NCBI GenBank assembly: GCA_963580285.1
Contig: CAUZLF010000207.1
Location: 124,001-188,000 of the forward strand
Source: Lucinisca nassula
Taxonomy: Eukaryota > Mollusca > Bivalvia > Lucinida > Lucinidae
Length of the DNA: 64,000 nucleotides
Direction: 5' to 3'
Position numbers and translations under genes: made by a program
Notes under the pieces: model-generated
Told to the model about the DNA's origin: nothing
What the model saw: the letters and a program-made list of their open reading frames with translations, nothing else
Database searches by the model: none
In this document: positions 1 to 11,382 of the stretch, piece after piece
Layout: each line of letters begins with the position of its first letter
Position numbering within the stretch: the first letter of the stretch is position 1

Positions 1-300
1 TATTCCTGGATTGATTTTAAAATAACTAGACAGTAATGTTAATCATCATGAGACGATGTGTTTTGCGCAAAACCCAGGTTGGTTTCAGAAAGGTCAAGGT
101 CATACTTAGAGGTCAAATGTGATAAAAGGTTCTTTTTTGGGGATTTTGTCAATAATTTTCTTACTCCTGGATGGATTTTAAAATTACTTGGCAGAAATGT
201 TAACCATCATAAGGTTGATAATTCAAGGTCATGGTGAAGGTCACAGGGTTGAGCTTTGTTACTGAAGGCGGCGGGGGATTATGGCTGTCCCTCAGACGAC
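1..300 (+). repeat. Tandem family A, distal part and terminus
   Basis: These are family A units like those at 1,030-2,870. They share the motif TTCCTGGAT(T/G)GATTTT and the runs of AGGTCA. The stretch ends in the terminal module GGCGGCGGGGGATTAT near 268-283, followed by CCTCAGACG. The same terminus recurs at 2,897-2,929, so this is the tail of an element whose head lies left of the window. No coding capacity is seen. Confidence 0.7.
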
Positions 301-495
301 ATTCTTGTGAAACTTTGCATGTGCTTTCGCATGAGGATGTGCACATGGTTTGGACATAATTGTCAGAATATTTTTCGTCACTTTTTTGTCATTTTTTCCA
401 GTTTGTGAACTTAGTCATTTTTAACCTTCAATTAGTATGCGAAAGGTACCTCTTGTCATCGCAACTCCTCTTACAGTTTTATACCCATCATTTTT
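300..495 (+). repeat. Tandem family F unit
   Basis: One unit carries AAACTTTGCATGTGCTTT and, near 460-480, CTCTTGTCATCGCAACTCC. The same unit recurs several times at 2,938-3,500. A family A head begins directly after ATCATTTTT, so A looks inserted into F or linked to it. Confidence 0.65.
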
Positions 496-2935
496 AATCC
501 CTCGCCGCGAAGCGGAGCGGGGATTATAGGAATGCCCTTCGTCTGTCTGTCCGTCCGTCCGTCCGTCCGTCTGTCCATCCGTCTGTCCGTCCGTAACACT
601 TTCTTGTCCGCTCTATATCTCCTCAAAATGGTCTAATGGCCATCCAAAATAAAAAGACACATGTCAAACACACAGTAAGTGACAAACAATAACATAAATA
701 AACCGCCACAGAAGAACCGCCTTGGAACGGTCAATGGAAAGGAATTCCACCGGGGATGGAAAGTATTCCATCGGGGATGGAAAGCATTTCATTGGGGGGC
801 TTAAATCGATTTTACGTGGCCACAATCCTCGCCCTTACTTCTGTAGCGGTAGACATTAATTTTGTTTAGTCCGCATGAAGGCTTCCTAACTCAACAGTGT
901 AACATCTCCGAGAACACACAAATCAAAAAGCTACAGAGATGAAACAAGGTAGAGGACTCAACAGTATACAACAACAGAAATACTGGAGCAAAAGAAAACC
1001 AACAGTTAGACTCCGATACCCTTCGATAGAATTTTATTAAACTCTGGTCAGTTGTTCACCTTAATTAGGCGGAGTGTCGCGCGCAAGACCAGGTCCGTAC
1101 CTCAAAGGTCAAGGTCATACTTAGAGGTTAAAGGTCAAAAATGGGTTTTGTCGTGTCCGATCAATAACTTCCTTATTCCTGGATGGATTTTAATATTACC
1201 TTGCAGAAATGTTCACCTAAATGAGATGTAGTGTCACGCGCAAGACCCAGGTCTGTACCTCAAAGGTCAAGGTCAAAAGATCAAAGAAGGGTTTTGTTGT
1301 GTCCGATCAATAACTTTCTTATTCCTGGATGGATTTAAATATTACATGGTAGAAATGTTCACCTCAATGAGACGGAGTTTCGCGCGCAAGACCCGGGTCT
1401 GCACCTCAAAGGTCAAGGTCATACTTGAGGTTAAAGGTCAAAAATGGGTTTTGGCGTGTCCGATCAATAACTTTCGTATTCCTGGATGGATTTAAATATT
1501 ACTTGGCAGAAATTTTTACCATAATGTGACGGTGTGTCGGGAGCAAGACCTAGGTCCAAACCTCAAAGGTCAAGGTCATACTTAGAGGTGAAAGGTAAAA
1601 AAAAGCGTCTTTTTTATTGTGTCCGATCAATATCTTTTTTATTCCTGGATTGATTTTAAAATAACTAGACAGTAATGTTTATCATCATGAGACGATGTGT
1701 TGTGCACAAAATCCAGGTTGGTTTCTGAAAGGTCAAGGTCGTGCTTAGAGGTCAAAGGTGAAAAAAGGGTCTTTTGGGGTGTTTGGTCAAAGGTCAAAAT
1801 GGGTTTTGTTGTGTCCGATCAATAACTTTCTTATTCCTGGATGAATTTAAATATAACTTGGCAGAAATGTTCACCTCAATGAGACGGAGTGTCGCGCGCA
1901 AGACCCAGGTCCGTACCTCAAAGGTCAAGGTCATACTTAGAGGTTAAGGGTAAAAAATGGGTTTGTCATGTCCGATCAATAACTTTCTTATTTCTGGATG
2001 GATTTATGTATTACTTGGCAGAAATGTTCACCTCAATGAGACGGAGTGCTGCGCGTAAGACCCAGGTCCGTACCTCAACGGTCAAGGTCATACTTAGAGG
2101 TTAAAGGTCAAAAAATGGGGTTTGTCGTGTCCGATCAATAACTTTCTTATTTCTGGATGGATTTAAATATTACTTGGCAGAAATGTTCACCTTAATGAGA
2201 CGGAGTGGCGCGTGCAAAACCCAGGTGCGCACCTCAAAGGTCAAGGTCATACTTAGAGGTTAAAGTTCAAAAATGGGTTTTGTGTCCAATCAATAACTTT
2301 CTTATTCCTGGATGGATTTAAATTTTACTTGGCAGAAATGGTAACCATAATGTGACGGTGTGTCGCGTGCAAGACCCAGGTCCTTACCTCTAAGGTCAAG
2401 CTCATACTTAGAGGTTAATGGTCAAAAAAGGAAGTTTACATGTCCGATCAATAACTTCCTTATTCCTGGATTGATTTAAACATTACTTGGCAGAAATGTT
2501 AACCATAATGTGACGGTGTGTTGCGCGCAAGACCAAGGTCAAAACTTCAAAGGTCAAGGTCATACTTAGAGGTGAAAGGTCAAATAAGCATCTTTTTTAT
2601 TGTGTCCGATCAATATCTTTCTTATTCCTGATTCCTGGATTGATTTTAAAATAACTTGACAGTAATGTTAATCATCATGACACGATGTGTTGTATGCAAA
2701 ACCCAGATTGGTTTCTGAAAGGACAAGGTCATACTTAGAGGTAAAAGGTGAAAAAAACGGTCTTTTTGGGGTGTTTTGTCAATAACTTTCTTACTTCTGG
2801 ATGGATTTAAAAATTACTTGGCAGAAATGTTAACCATCATAAGGTTGATAATTCATGGTCATGGTGAAGGTCACGGTTTTGAGCTTTGTTACTGAAGGCG
2901 GCGGGGGATTATAGCTGTCCCTCAGACGGCATTTT
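495..2935 (+). mobile_element. Family A element: hairpin head, (CCGT)n, tandem core
   Basis: The head at 498-523 is a hairpin, TCCCTCGCCGC / GCGGAGCGGGGA, around a GAA loop. A (CCGT)n-type microsatellite follows at about 541-596. The core, about 1,030-2,870, holds roughly eleven units of about 150-160 bp built on GTCCGATCAATAACTTTC, TTCCTGGATGGATTTAAAT and AGGTCAAGGTCATACTTAGA. The tail module is at 2,893-2,930. An RT-element fragment interrupts the head at about 630-1,015. The layout resembles non-autonomous tandem-core elements described from bivalves (pearl-like), but the class is not proven. Confidence 0.65.
630..1015 (-). mobile_element. RT-element 3' region, fragment
   Basis: This is homologous to 9,900-10,260 and 31,310-31,655 (minus). 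Shared landmarks are GGCCATCCAAAATAAAAAGA, the GGGGGGCTTAAATCGATTTT block and CCGCATGAAGGC. It lacks the usual 3' end (AGTAGAAGTAAAAC on the plus strand) and is truncated at both sides. It entered the family A head where both sequences contain CAAAATGG. Confidence 0.75.
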
Positions 2936-3500
2936 TGTGAAACTTTGCATTTGCTTTTGCCATAGTATGAGGATACGCATGTGGTTTGGACATAATCTTC
3001 GAATGAATTTTTGTCATTTTTTGCACATTGTGAACTTAGTCATTTTTAAACGTTCAATTGGATAGGATAGGTACCTCTTGTCATCGCAACTCCTCTTACA
3101 GTTTTATACCGATCATTTTGAAACTTTGCATGTGTTTTTGCCATGGTATGAGAAATTGCATGTGGTTTGGACATGATCTTCGGATGAATTTTTGTCACTT
3201 TTTTCCACATTGTGAACTTAGTCATTTTTAAACTTCAATTGGTATGCGCTAGGGACCTCTTGTCATCGCAACTCCTCTTACAGTTTTATACCGGTCATTT
3301 TAAATTTTGCATGTGCTTTGGCCATGGTATGAGGATGCGCATGTGGTTTGGACATAATTATCAGAATATTTTTCCTCACTTTTTGTGACCTTATTGAATA
3401 TCAATTGAAGGTTAAAAATGACTGTACAGCTTGTCATCGCAACTCCTCTTACAGTTTTATACCAATCATTTTGAAACTTAGAATGTGAGGATATGAGGAT
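2936..3500 (+). repeat. Tandem family F array
   Basis: At least three units of about 160-190 bp are present, each with AAACTTTGCAT, a GCATGTGGTTTGGACATAAT block and CTCTTGTCATCGCAACTCC. The copy at 300-495 is the same family. No reading frame is maintained. Confidence 0.7.
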
Positions 3501-4129
3501 GTATCCATGATATATCCATGATATGAGGATGTGGTTTGAATGTAATTCTTGGATCATATTAGAACATGTTCATTTTATCGTATAGTGAACTAAGTCAGTT
3601 TTTTACCTTATATATATATATAGGCTATGGATTCTTCTCAAAGCCCAATACTCATTTCTTCTGCCTTACATTAACTTTTTTATGTCTGGGGCAGGTGGGA
3701 AGCAGGTGCGACATCAACTTCACCGATGATGAATCTCTGGTTATTATTGTTATTATTCACCGCTAAATACCGTATGTGAAATTTGCATTGTATGCTATGT
3801 ATGTGACATGAGAGTTTTTTTTAAAATAAATATGTTTAAACCAATTCTCACTACTCCTGTATTGGCATCAAATGATACATGCACAAACGGCCTTACAATC
3901 GCATAAAATTTATTATCAAAGATTATTTTATTTAGAATCGAAGTCAGAATTTCTTCTCAGAACCCAAATTAAAGCATAACATTTTCATTGTGAGCCGATT
4001 TTCAAATCACAAGAACATGCCTGTATTCTTCGGACCCCCTTAAACCTCACTGGCATATAGATCATATAAAATGGGTTTACATGACTATACATTATTTTCT
4101 TATTTCTACCCAAAACCCCTAGCAATCAT
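3501..4129. other. Gene-free AT-rich stretch
   Basis: No convincing exon, RNA gene or repeat was recognised here. Short ORFs are present but have no recognisable motif. A short (TA)n run lies near 3,610-3,622. Confidence 0.5.
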
Positions 4130-4462
4130 TTTACGTTGGATTGGCGTTGTAAAGATGTCCGATCCAGACGCCGGATAGACGTTGTATGATGGTTGAATTT
4201 GCAAATTATTTAGATGTCAGAATCCGACGTGTATATGACGTCAATCAGATGTCGTATGGACGTCACTTTCTGGTGTCAGTACAACGTCAGATTACGATGT
4301 CCATCCAACGTATGCCTGATTCTTACGTTGTATAGACTTTTGATCGTGAAGTGTAAGTACTTCGTACATTCAACCGAAATACAACGTATATCTGACGTCA
4401 GGGGCTGGCGTGGAGTGAACGTCTATCCAACGTACAAACTTGCCGGTATGGCGTGGATATGG
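4130..4462. repeat. ACGT-rich degenerate short-period repeat
   Basis: The stretch is dominated by irregularly spaced ACGTC, AACGT and GACGT words, for example ACGTTGGATTGGCGTTGTA and ATCCAACGTATGCC, in both orientations. A related CAACGTTGA-rich patch lies at 63,850-63,925. A 140-residue ORF crosses it but is repeat-driven and not a gene. Confidence 0.5.
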
Positions 4463-4524
4463 CTAAATGTAAATTATCATCAACCATTTATTATTATGAG
4501 AGAAAATGACAATAACATAAAGTG

Positions 4525-4602
4525 TTCGCTGTGCATATATTGTTGGTACTCGTCAGAATCGCCTCTATCGAGGCGGTTCAGATTCCCAATATGCTTTGGA
4601 CT
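4525..4602. repeat. Palindromic core element, copy 1
   Basis: The core is AGAATCGCCTC, a short loop, then GAGGCGGTTC, centred near 4,567. Related palindromes lie at about 38,700-38,765, 44,320-44,390, 55,530-55,605 and 61,170-61,258. The outer arms are only partly complementary here, so this is a degraded copy. Confidence 0.55.
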
Positions 4603-4632
4603 TTGGACAGAAATGTTATTGCGTTCGAATTT

Positions 4633-6578
4633 TTAGCTCACCTGTCACGTATTGACAAGGTGAGCTTTTGTGATCACTTTTTGTCCGTCGTGCGTCCGTC
4701 CGTGCGGCCGTCCGTGCGTCCGTAAACAATTTCTTCAAACGACATCTCCTCCTAAACCACTGAAGAGATTTTGACCAAACTTGGCAGAAATGATCTTTGG
4801 GTGGTCCTCTCTCAAAGTTGTTCAAAGAGTTCCATTCCGTGCAGAACTCTGGTTGCCATGGCAACGAAAAGGGAAAATTAGAGAAAATCTTTAAAAATCT
4901 TCTCCTCTAAAACCACAGGGCCCAGATCTTTCATATTTGGTATGAAGCTTCATCTAGGGGACCTCTACCAAGATTGTTCAAATTATGGTCCTGGGGTCAA
5001 AAATGGCCCCAATCCGGGGCCCACATGTTTTACATAGACTTATATAGTAAAAACCTTTAAAAATCTTCTTCTCTGAAACTGCAAGGCCCAGATCTTTCAT
5101 ATTTGGTATGAAGCTTCATCTAGGGGACCTCTACCAAGATTGTTCAAATTATGGCCCTGGGGTCAAAAATGGCCCCACCCCGTGGCCCACATGTTTTACA
5201 TAGACCTATATAGGAAAAAAACGTTGAAAATCTTTTTCTCTGAAACGACAAGGCCAAGGTCTTTCATATTTGGTATGAAGCTTCATCTAGGGGACCTCTA
5301 CCAAGATTGTTCAAATTATAGCTCTGGGGCAAAAAATGGCCCTGCCCCGGGGCCCACATGTAACACATAGACTTATATAGGGAAAACCTTTAAAAATCTT
5401 CTCCTCTGAAACCACAAGTTCGAAGTCTTTCATATTTGGTATGAAGCTTCATCTAGGGGACCTCTACTGAGATTGTTCAAATTATGGCCCTGGGGCCAAA
5501 AATGGCCCCACCCCGGGCCGACATGTTTTACATAGGCTTATATAGGGAAAACATTTAAAAATCTTCTTCTCTGAAACCTCAAGGTCCAGGTCTTTTATAT
5601 TTGGTGTGGAGCTTCATCTATGGGCCCCCTACCAAGATTGTTCAAATTATAGCCCTGGGACCAAAAATGGCCCCGCCCTAGGGGCCACATGTTTTACATA
5701 GGCTTATATAAGGAAAACCTTTAAAAATCTTCTTCTCTGAAACCACAAGTCTGAGGTCTTTCATATTTGGTATGAAGCTTCATCTAGGGAATCTCTACCG
5801 AGATTTTCAAATTATGGCCCTGGGGCCAAAAATGGCCCCGACCCGGGGCCCACATGTTTTACATCTAGGCTTATATAGGGAAAAGCCGTTAAAAATCTTC
5901 CTCTCTGAAACCACAAGGCCCAGGTCTTTTATATTTGGTATGAAGCTTCATCTAGGGGACCCCTACCAAGATTGTTCAAATTATAGCCCTGGGGCCAAAA
6001 ATGGCCCTGCCCCAGGGCCCACATGTTTTACATAGGCTTATATAGGGAAAACCTTTAAAAATATTCTTCTCTGAAACCACAAATCTGGGGTCTTTCATAT
6101 TTGCTATGCAGCTTCATCTAGGAGACTTCTACCAAGATTGTTCAAATTATGGCCCTCGGACCAAAAATGGCCCCACCCCAGGGTCCACATGTTTTAAATA
6201 GACTCATATAGGAAAAGCCTTTAAAAATCTTCTCTGAAACCACAAGTCCCACGTTTTTCATATTTGATATGAAGTTTCATCTAGGGGACCCTTACCAAGA
6301 TTGTTCAAATTGTGGCCCTGGGGCCAAAAATGGCCCTGCCCAGTGGCCCACATGTTTTACACAGACTTTTATGGGGGAAAAGCTTTAAAAATCTTTTTCT
6401 CAGAAACCACAAGGGCTAAGTCTTCCATATTTGGTTTGAAGTTTCATCTAGGGGACATCTACTAAGATTGTTTGAATTATAACCCTGAGGCCAAAAATGA
6501 CCCTGCCCTGGCCCCGGGCCCACTTGTTATACTTTGTATCAGGTGAGCGACCTAGGGCCCTCTGGGCTCTCTTGTATA
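4633..6578 (+). mobile_element. Family B element, tandem core B1
   Basis: The head begins TTTTAGCTCACCTGTCACG. A hairpin at 4,635-4,665 pairs AGCTCACCTGTCA with TTGACAAGGTGAGCT-like sequence, and a (CCGT)n-type run follows at about 4,682-4,722. The core, about 4,880-6,530, holds roughly ten units of about 167 bp marked by CTTTCATATTTGGTATGAAG, AAGATTGTTCAAATTAT and GGCCCACATGTTTTACATA. The tail is CAGGTGAGCGA plus the hairpin AGGGCCCTCTGGGCTCT (6,554-6,570) and CTTGT. ORFs inside it follow the repeat and are not genes. Confidence 0.8.
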
Positions 6579-6790
6579 CCATAGAGAGGCTGTGAGTTCA
6601 AATCGGGCCACCGGGATTCGGTTTCTACTTGGGCGAGACAAAGAATGACACCGCACCTCTCAATCCATGTGTAAATGGGTAGCAATAGCAAAAAGTCACT
6701 TGATTCTCTCTCGTGCGTGTGATAACACTTGTAATGAGTGTTTAAGAGCGATTCCAAAGGCGCAATCAATGCCTAGGCATAGTTTTCTGA
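6578..6790 (+). mobile_element. tRNA-derived SINE fragment (5' truncated)
   Basis: A B-box-like word, GTGAGTTCAAATC, lies near 6,591-6,603. It is followed by a SINE-like body that includes GTGTAAATGGGTAGC. The A-box half is missing, apparently lost at the junction with the family B tail. Calling it a SINE is inference from the promoter-like word. Confidence 0.4.
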
Positions 6791-7004
6791 TATAGTAGTA
6801 TTTTCTCGTTTTTCCTATTTAAGAGCTTGATAGAAATTTTCCGAGATGGTCGTAAGATTTTCATACTAAATGGTATTTCCGATTTAGTCGCCTCACAAAC
6901 GTGTTTGTGATAGGGGTTCATGCATATTTTCATTACATCGATATTCTTATCAAGTAATCAATCAGAGCCACGCCACAGTCCTTGAGTTATCTGATGCGGG
7001 TTTA

Positions 7005-7300
7005 GTTTGTTTGATTTGAGGTTTGACGACTTCGTAAACACAGTTCAGATCTTTATGGAGACGTTGCTTTCAATCTTGTGGGACTTGAAATCGATAATTG
7101 GATAAAATGACATCTCAAGCCCTACCACCCCATGAAACTACTAGGATTTATGTCCATGGACGGTCCGACTCGCGCCCCTGTTCATGGACAGGCTTAGAAC
7201 CTTAGCGGTTTACCAGTACTTATGTACGTTCGGTTCCAGCTCTACAGGGAAGCGTCATGCAGCCAATCCATTTCTTCAAGCCCCGATGAGCTGGGCTGTA
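7005..7300 (-). mobile_element. SINE-1 copy, near full length
   Basis: Read on the minus strand it matches 22,275-22,600: GGCTTGAAGAAAT head, then GCTGCA.GA.GCTTCC, GAGTCGG.CCGTCCATG, GAAAGCAACGTCTCCA and the tail AAACCTCAAATCAAACAAA. No clear internal tRNA promoter was seen, so 'SINE-like' rests on size, dispersion and the shared 3' tail. Confidence 0.7.
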
Positions 7301-7389
7301 CAAGTTACACCTCACGAGTAACAGCGTTCTGATTGGTCTGCGCATATGTGGAGTCTGTCAAAACGTTTGCTGTTACAATGTCACACACA

Positions 7390-8165
7390 TTTTTTTTTCA
7401 GACTCACTTGGCCGAATTTCTTGAAACTTGGTATGTGGCAGCAGGGATGTGGGGCCATCATAAATTGAAAAAAATGGTGACCCTAGGATGACCTCGACCT
7501 ATTTTACTGCAAGGTCAAGTTTGGTAACATGGGCTTTTGTATGGGAAAAAGTCAAAATGTCGCATATCTTGCAAACCCTTCAAAATAACACCACTAAACC
7601 ATATATATTCTTGTTCCTTATGATGAGGCCCATTAAGTGAGTTGGATTTTGGGACCTGGGGGGATGCCCCACCCCTTTTTTGCACAAAATGCTTTATTTC
7701 TCGGAAACTGTTAAGATCCCCACCCATTAACCATTATGCTTGTTCCTTATGATAAGACGCATTCAGAGACATATAGACCATTGGACCCTTGGGTAGTGGG
7801 GGTTACGGGTAGGGGGGATGCCCCGACCCCTTTATTGTTTTTTCAAAAAGTGCCCAATATCTTGGAAATTGTTCAGATCCCCACCCATAAACAATATATA
7901 TTCTTGTTGCTTATGATAAGGGGCTTTAAGTGACATGCATCTTGAGACCCCGGGGGCATGCCCCACCCCTGCATTACATAAAATGCAGCAAATCTCAGAA
8001 ACTGTTCAAATCCCTTCCCATAAAACATATATTTTCTTGTTTTCTTGTGATAAGGGGCATTTAGTTACATGGATCTTTGAACACCATAGGTTAAATTGGG
8101 GGCCTCACCCCCTTTAGAAATGGTTAAGCTCTCCACCCATTAACCATATATTTTCTTGTTCCTGA
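7390..8165 (+). repeat. Tandem family E array
   Basis: About four to five units of roughly 150-160 bp share TATATTCTTGTTCCTTATGA, GGGGATGCCCCACCCC and CAGAAACTGTTCAGATCCCC-like words. The same family recurs at about 28,090-28,790. It is non-coding. Confidence 0.75.
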
Positions 8166-8458
8166 CCTTTTAGCTCATCTAAGGCTTTATCTTGGCTAAA
8201 TATAACTGAAAATTCAAACTCAAGAGTCAGGAATGTGATTAAGGACCACTTGGTCAGACAGCCAGATGCTAAAAATAATCAATGCTTAGTAATATTCTTT
8301 TCAAGAACCAGATACACATCACAAGGGACATCATTATTTGTTCAAGTGATGAGTCTGGGATTACCTTTGCTTGTTTAAGGTTTAGGTGCATGTCCCTTAG
8401 CCCTTTAGACCTAAGGCTGTCAGGTGAGCGTCTTCAGGACCAATGGTCCTCTGGTTTC
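8166..8458 (+). mobile_element. Small family B-type element without tandem core
   Basis: It begins TTTTAGCTCATCTAAGGC and ends CAGGTGAGCGTCTTC followed by the hairpin AGGACCAATGGTCCT (8,436-8,450) and CTGGTTT. The ends match the family B layout, but the (CCGT)n and the tandem units are absent. It sits just upstream of exon A. Confidence 0.6.
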
Positions 8459-8525
8459 CATCTCTTTTGGAGACAACGTATGCCAGTATGTCAAACATAG
8501 ATATTTGCTTAATTGTTTGTTTCAG

Positions 8526-8726
8526 GTTCCACGATGGAGCCAGTATTTGTCTCAGTGGAAGAGATTTATAGGCGGGTTACACGATGCTCTGAATGTTGCA
8601 GTGGGAACTTCAGAAGCCATCACTGTCCTTTGTGCCCCGCAGAGATCTTCAAACCAACACGCAAATATGCTGTGTTCAAGCATATACAATTAACTCACTG
8701 GAAAAGTAAAATTGAATCAACAGAAG
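8526..8726 (+). CDS. Exon A: Cys/His-rich zinc-binding exon of a multi-exon gene
   Basis: A 3' splice site, TTGTTTGTTTCAG, precedes this exon and a donor, GAAG|GTAGGC, follows it. The first possible start codon is ATG at 8,534, and the frame stops soon after the donor, as expected of intron. The 64-residue reading contains C-x2-C-C, then HHCPLC, then H-x4-H about 16 residues on, so one or two zinc sites are plausible. It starts with VSVEEIYRRVTRC. I do not recognise a named family. The donor is phase 1, whereas exon B must be entered in phase 0, so at least one exon between them is missing from my reading, or exon A belongs to a separate transcript. Confidence 0.55.
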
Positions 8727-9280
8727 GTAGGCATTTTTAATGCTTATATCGTTATTGATAAACAGGGCTTCCATTAAAAGAAATTAAGAACGCATATATA
8801 TCCTAAAACAACCTTTAGAATCTTTGTTTATGATGCTGATGAGGCTTCAATAAAGATGTTTTATTATTTAGTGTTTGGATGCTTTTAGAGCAACTTTTTG
8901 CTTTTAATGTACCAAAGAAATTATAACACATTTTTGTATGCAAAGCCTTGTAAGATGTAAAGCGCCTTTAATACCTTATGTTTGATAATACACATTCCTA
9001 GTCGTTTCAAATAGATCTAAGTCGTCAGCACTGCAAGTCCTGACGCTCAGTTTTATGTTCTAGCGGAAGCCCTGTATAAACAGTTCACATAAGTTGATTT
9101 CATTTACCATAAACTTAGAGCGTTTCATATTAGAGCTAGAATTGTTCAATTCTGTTTCTCTGTTAAAACAAGCTTTTCTACTCGTTTATTTGGAAACGTA
9201 TTTTCATTAAACATGTTTTCGTTACTGATTTATTTTCTGGCGCTTTTTTATTTGAAATCTAACAAATAAAGCACAAAAAG
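8727..9280. other. Intronic or intergenic stretch, no feature recognised
   Basis: AT-rich sequence without a convincing exon. An intermediate exon joining exon A to exon B should lie somewhere in 8,727-11,382 if they are one gene, but I could not identify it. Confidence 0.4.
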
Positions 9281-9560
9281 CCTTTCATAGAACATATTTA
9301 ACTACACTACAGCTGGTGTGTGGGAATGTGTAGCGGCGGTAAAACGTCTCCCTGCCCTACATCATAGTGTAGATTATATTTTCTTGTCCTTTGGGATCAT
9401 TGATTCCATTGTGGAATTTTGAAAACATCTGAGGGTCACTGATGAGGCCTAATTGGCCGAAACTAGCAAGTCTGGCTCAGAAAATATGTACACTCCATAT
9501 TTTCTAGTTCTGTGGTGTATTCTATGCTTACAAGGGATAACCCTTTCATAGAACATATTT
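9281..9560 (+). mobile_element. Hammerhead-bearing short retroelement with 19-bp target duplication
   Basis: The 19-bp direct repeat CCTTTCATAGAACATATTT occurs at 9,281-9,299 and 9,542-9,560. It brackets 242 bp (9,300-9,541) that include a complete hammerhead core. A second, older copy lies on the minus strand at about 59,540-59,790. The long perfect duplication indicates one recent insertion. Short hammerhead-bearing retroelements and Penelope-like elements with such ribozymes are known in molluscs; membership here is inferred from the ribozyme alone. Confidence 0.75.
9431..9480 (+). ncRNA. Hammerhead ribozyme motif, intact core
   Basis: CTGATGA (9,439-9,445) is followed by a 4-bp stem II, GGCC/GGCC, around TAATT, then GAAA (9,459-9,462). 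A very short stem III closes over ACT/AGT, and the cleavage-site C is at 9,472. Stem I pairs GGGTCA (9,433-9,438) with TGGCTC (9,473-9,478), using two G-U pairs. All core residues are present. The tiny stem III is typical of hammerheads from Penelope-like and related retroelements, which often act as dimers. Confidence 0.75.
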
Positions 9561-9745
9561 GTTATTATCAACATGTGCAACTACAAGAGAAAGTTTATGT
9601 AGATATATAAGGTTGGATATAATCACAAACAGTGCAAACAAAATAATTGAAAAACTAAGCGCTTTCGGCTTCTTCAGAGTTTTTAACATCTGAAATCTAT
9701 TCACATGTGTGAAAAAGACTCAAAAAAAGTTAAAAAGGGCATAAT

Positions 9746-10292
9746 AGTAGAAGTAAAACAAAGATCAGGAATCGATACAATTAACTTACACCACCCATCA
9801 AAGACATCAAAGGGAAAGAAACACAAACACGAATCGACCAGACAATAATGGAAACCTAAACATAGGAAGGCCAAAAGGACAGTTACTTTCCCACAAAATG
9901 GCCTAATGGCCATCCAAAATAAAAAGACACATGTCAAACACACAGTAAGTGACAAACAATAACATAAATAAACCGCCACAGAAGAACCGCCTTGGAACGG
10001 TCAATGGAAAGGAATTCCATCAGGGATGGAAAGTATTCCATTGGGGGGCTTAAATCGATTTTACGTGGCCACAATCCTCGCCCTTACTTCCGTAGCGGTA
10101 GACATTAATTTTGTTTAGTCCGCTTGAAGGCTTCCTAACTAAACAGTGTAACATCTCCGAGAACATACAAATCCAAAAGCCACAGAGATGAAACAAGGTA
10201 GAGGACTCAACAGTATCCAACAACAGAAATACTGGAGCAAAAGAAAACCAACAGTTAGTCTCCGAGGGGCCCGACCAAAGACGGAGCATCAT
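9746..10292 (-). mobile_element. RT-element 3' region, fragment
   Basis: Starting at AGTAGAAGTAAAACAAAGAT (the element's 3' end read on the plus strand), it matches 31,157-31,680 block for block. It contains the GGGGGGCTTAAATCGATTTT landmark near 10,043 and ends near GACCAAAGACGGAGCATCA. The RT coding part is missing, as in most copies here, which fits 5' truncation during reverse transcription. Confidence 0.8.
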
Positions 10293-10404
10293 AAAACTGA
10301 AAATATATACATTAACTGTGGAAAATTAGAATTTTAAAGAATTATATAAAGACGCCCTTTTCGCGAACATCTTCGGTCTTTATATAACTCTTTGATTTTC
10401 TATA

Positions 10405-10689
10405 TACCGTATTCGCCCTATTTACCGCACATGCCCCTATAAGCACAATTTCAAAGCTTTTCAAAAACATTGTTTTGACAGTGCTTCCACTTTAAAGCTC
10501 TCAAAGAAAATTAAAATTTTCTGTCAGAAATCACGATTTCAACAGTGATATCAAAGCGTTCGTGTTATTTTGGCAGTTCCTTTTTTCGAACCGGGTGTGC
10601 GCTTATTAGATAGATTTTTCCTATCGCTTTTTTCTTGCTATTTTGAAAAAAACTAAGCACACAGTGCGGTAAATTGGGCGAATACGGTA
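10405..10689. mobile_element. MITE with ~27-bp terminal inverted repeats, TA flanks
   Basis: The left end, TACCGTATTCGCCCTATTTA then CCGCAC, mirrors the right end, GTGCGGTAAATTGGGCGAAT then ACGGTA (10,664-10,689), with one mismatch. TATA-rich flanks agree with TA target duplication (Tc1/mariner-like), although low complexity there blurs the exact ends. The outer words GATTTTCTATA / TATAGAAAATC are also inverted. No transposase ORF is present. Confidence 0.7.
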
Positions 10690-10714
10690 TATATATTATA
10701 TAGAAAATCAAAAA

Positions 10715-10862
10715 GTCCGATATCGCCACAATAATATATTTTTACCAAGCTTCTACTGCAGTTTCCCTGTTTTGACACATAAAAATTTACATGGCAACAA
10801 TACGTAAATAAAAAAAGTCCGATATCGCCACACAATGCTTTATTATTTAGTAGACTTCTACC
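10715..10862. repeat. Direct repeat of an AAAGTCCGATATCGCCACA module
   Basis: The block AAAGTCCGATATCGCCACA, followed by an AT tract and a CTTCTAC.G.GGTTTC-like stretch, occurs at about 10,712 and again at about 10,816. It is a local two-copy repeat of roughly 100 bp. Confidence 0.55.
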
Positions 10863-11382
10863 GCGGTTTCACTGTTGTAGAAGTATATATATGAGAAACA
10901 AAGTAAAGCACGATACAGGAAATAAAATAAACAAATGAATTAGCGTACAAAAATATACACCTTGTATAAAGAAGTTTGGTTAGGACTTAACAAGTGATCA
11001 CACTAAGCCATCTTCACAAAACTGTTTTTGCACCCATAAAACATCCCAGTTTTGTGTTACTTAAAACACACATGCTTGTATTTCGAAACGTGTTCTATTT
11101 TACACACATTAATAGTCACGGGATCGTTTACAAGAACCATGATAGTGAGGAGAAATTTTGAGGACAAGATGTATTGGCCGCTTTGTGGACAAGCTCAGAG
11201 CAGCAACATTTAGCTGAAGTTATCAATGGCACTCAACACTTTCGATATGATATAATTTACTTAATTGTAACCAATCACGACATATATATAAGGTCTAGGA
11301 AATAGACATTAACCGCTGAACAAGCAGCATACTCCAAAATTAATAATTTTACCATTATTTACTGCCGATTTACTTATTCTAG

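Noticed and set aside
4214..4636. 140-residue plus-strand ORF
   Set aside because: It lies in the ACGT-rich repeat and runs into a palindromic element and a family B head; no motif.
5140..6035. ORFs with the peptide FSETTRPRSFIFGMKLHLGDLY
   Set aside because: Translation of B1 repeat units; repeats with the unit and is broken between units.
8836..8860. Second hammerhead candidate at CTGATGAGGC near 8,836
   Set aside because: No GAAA box or stem II partner follows.
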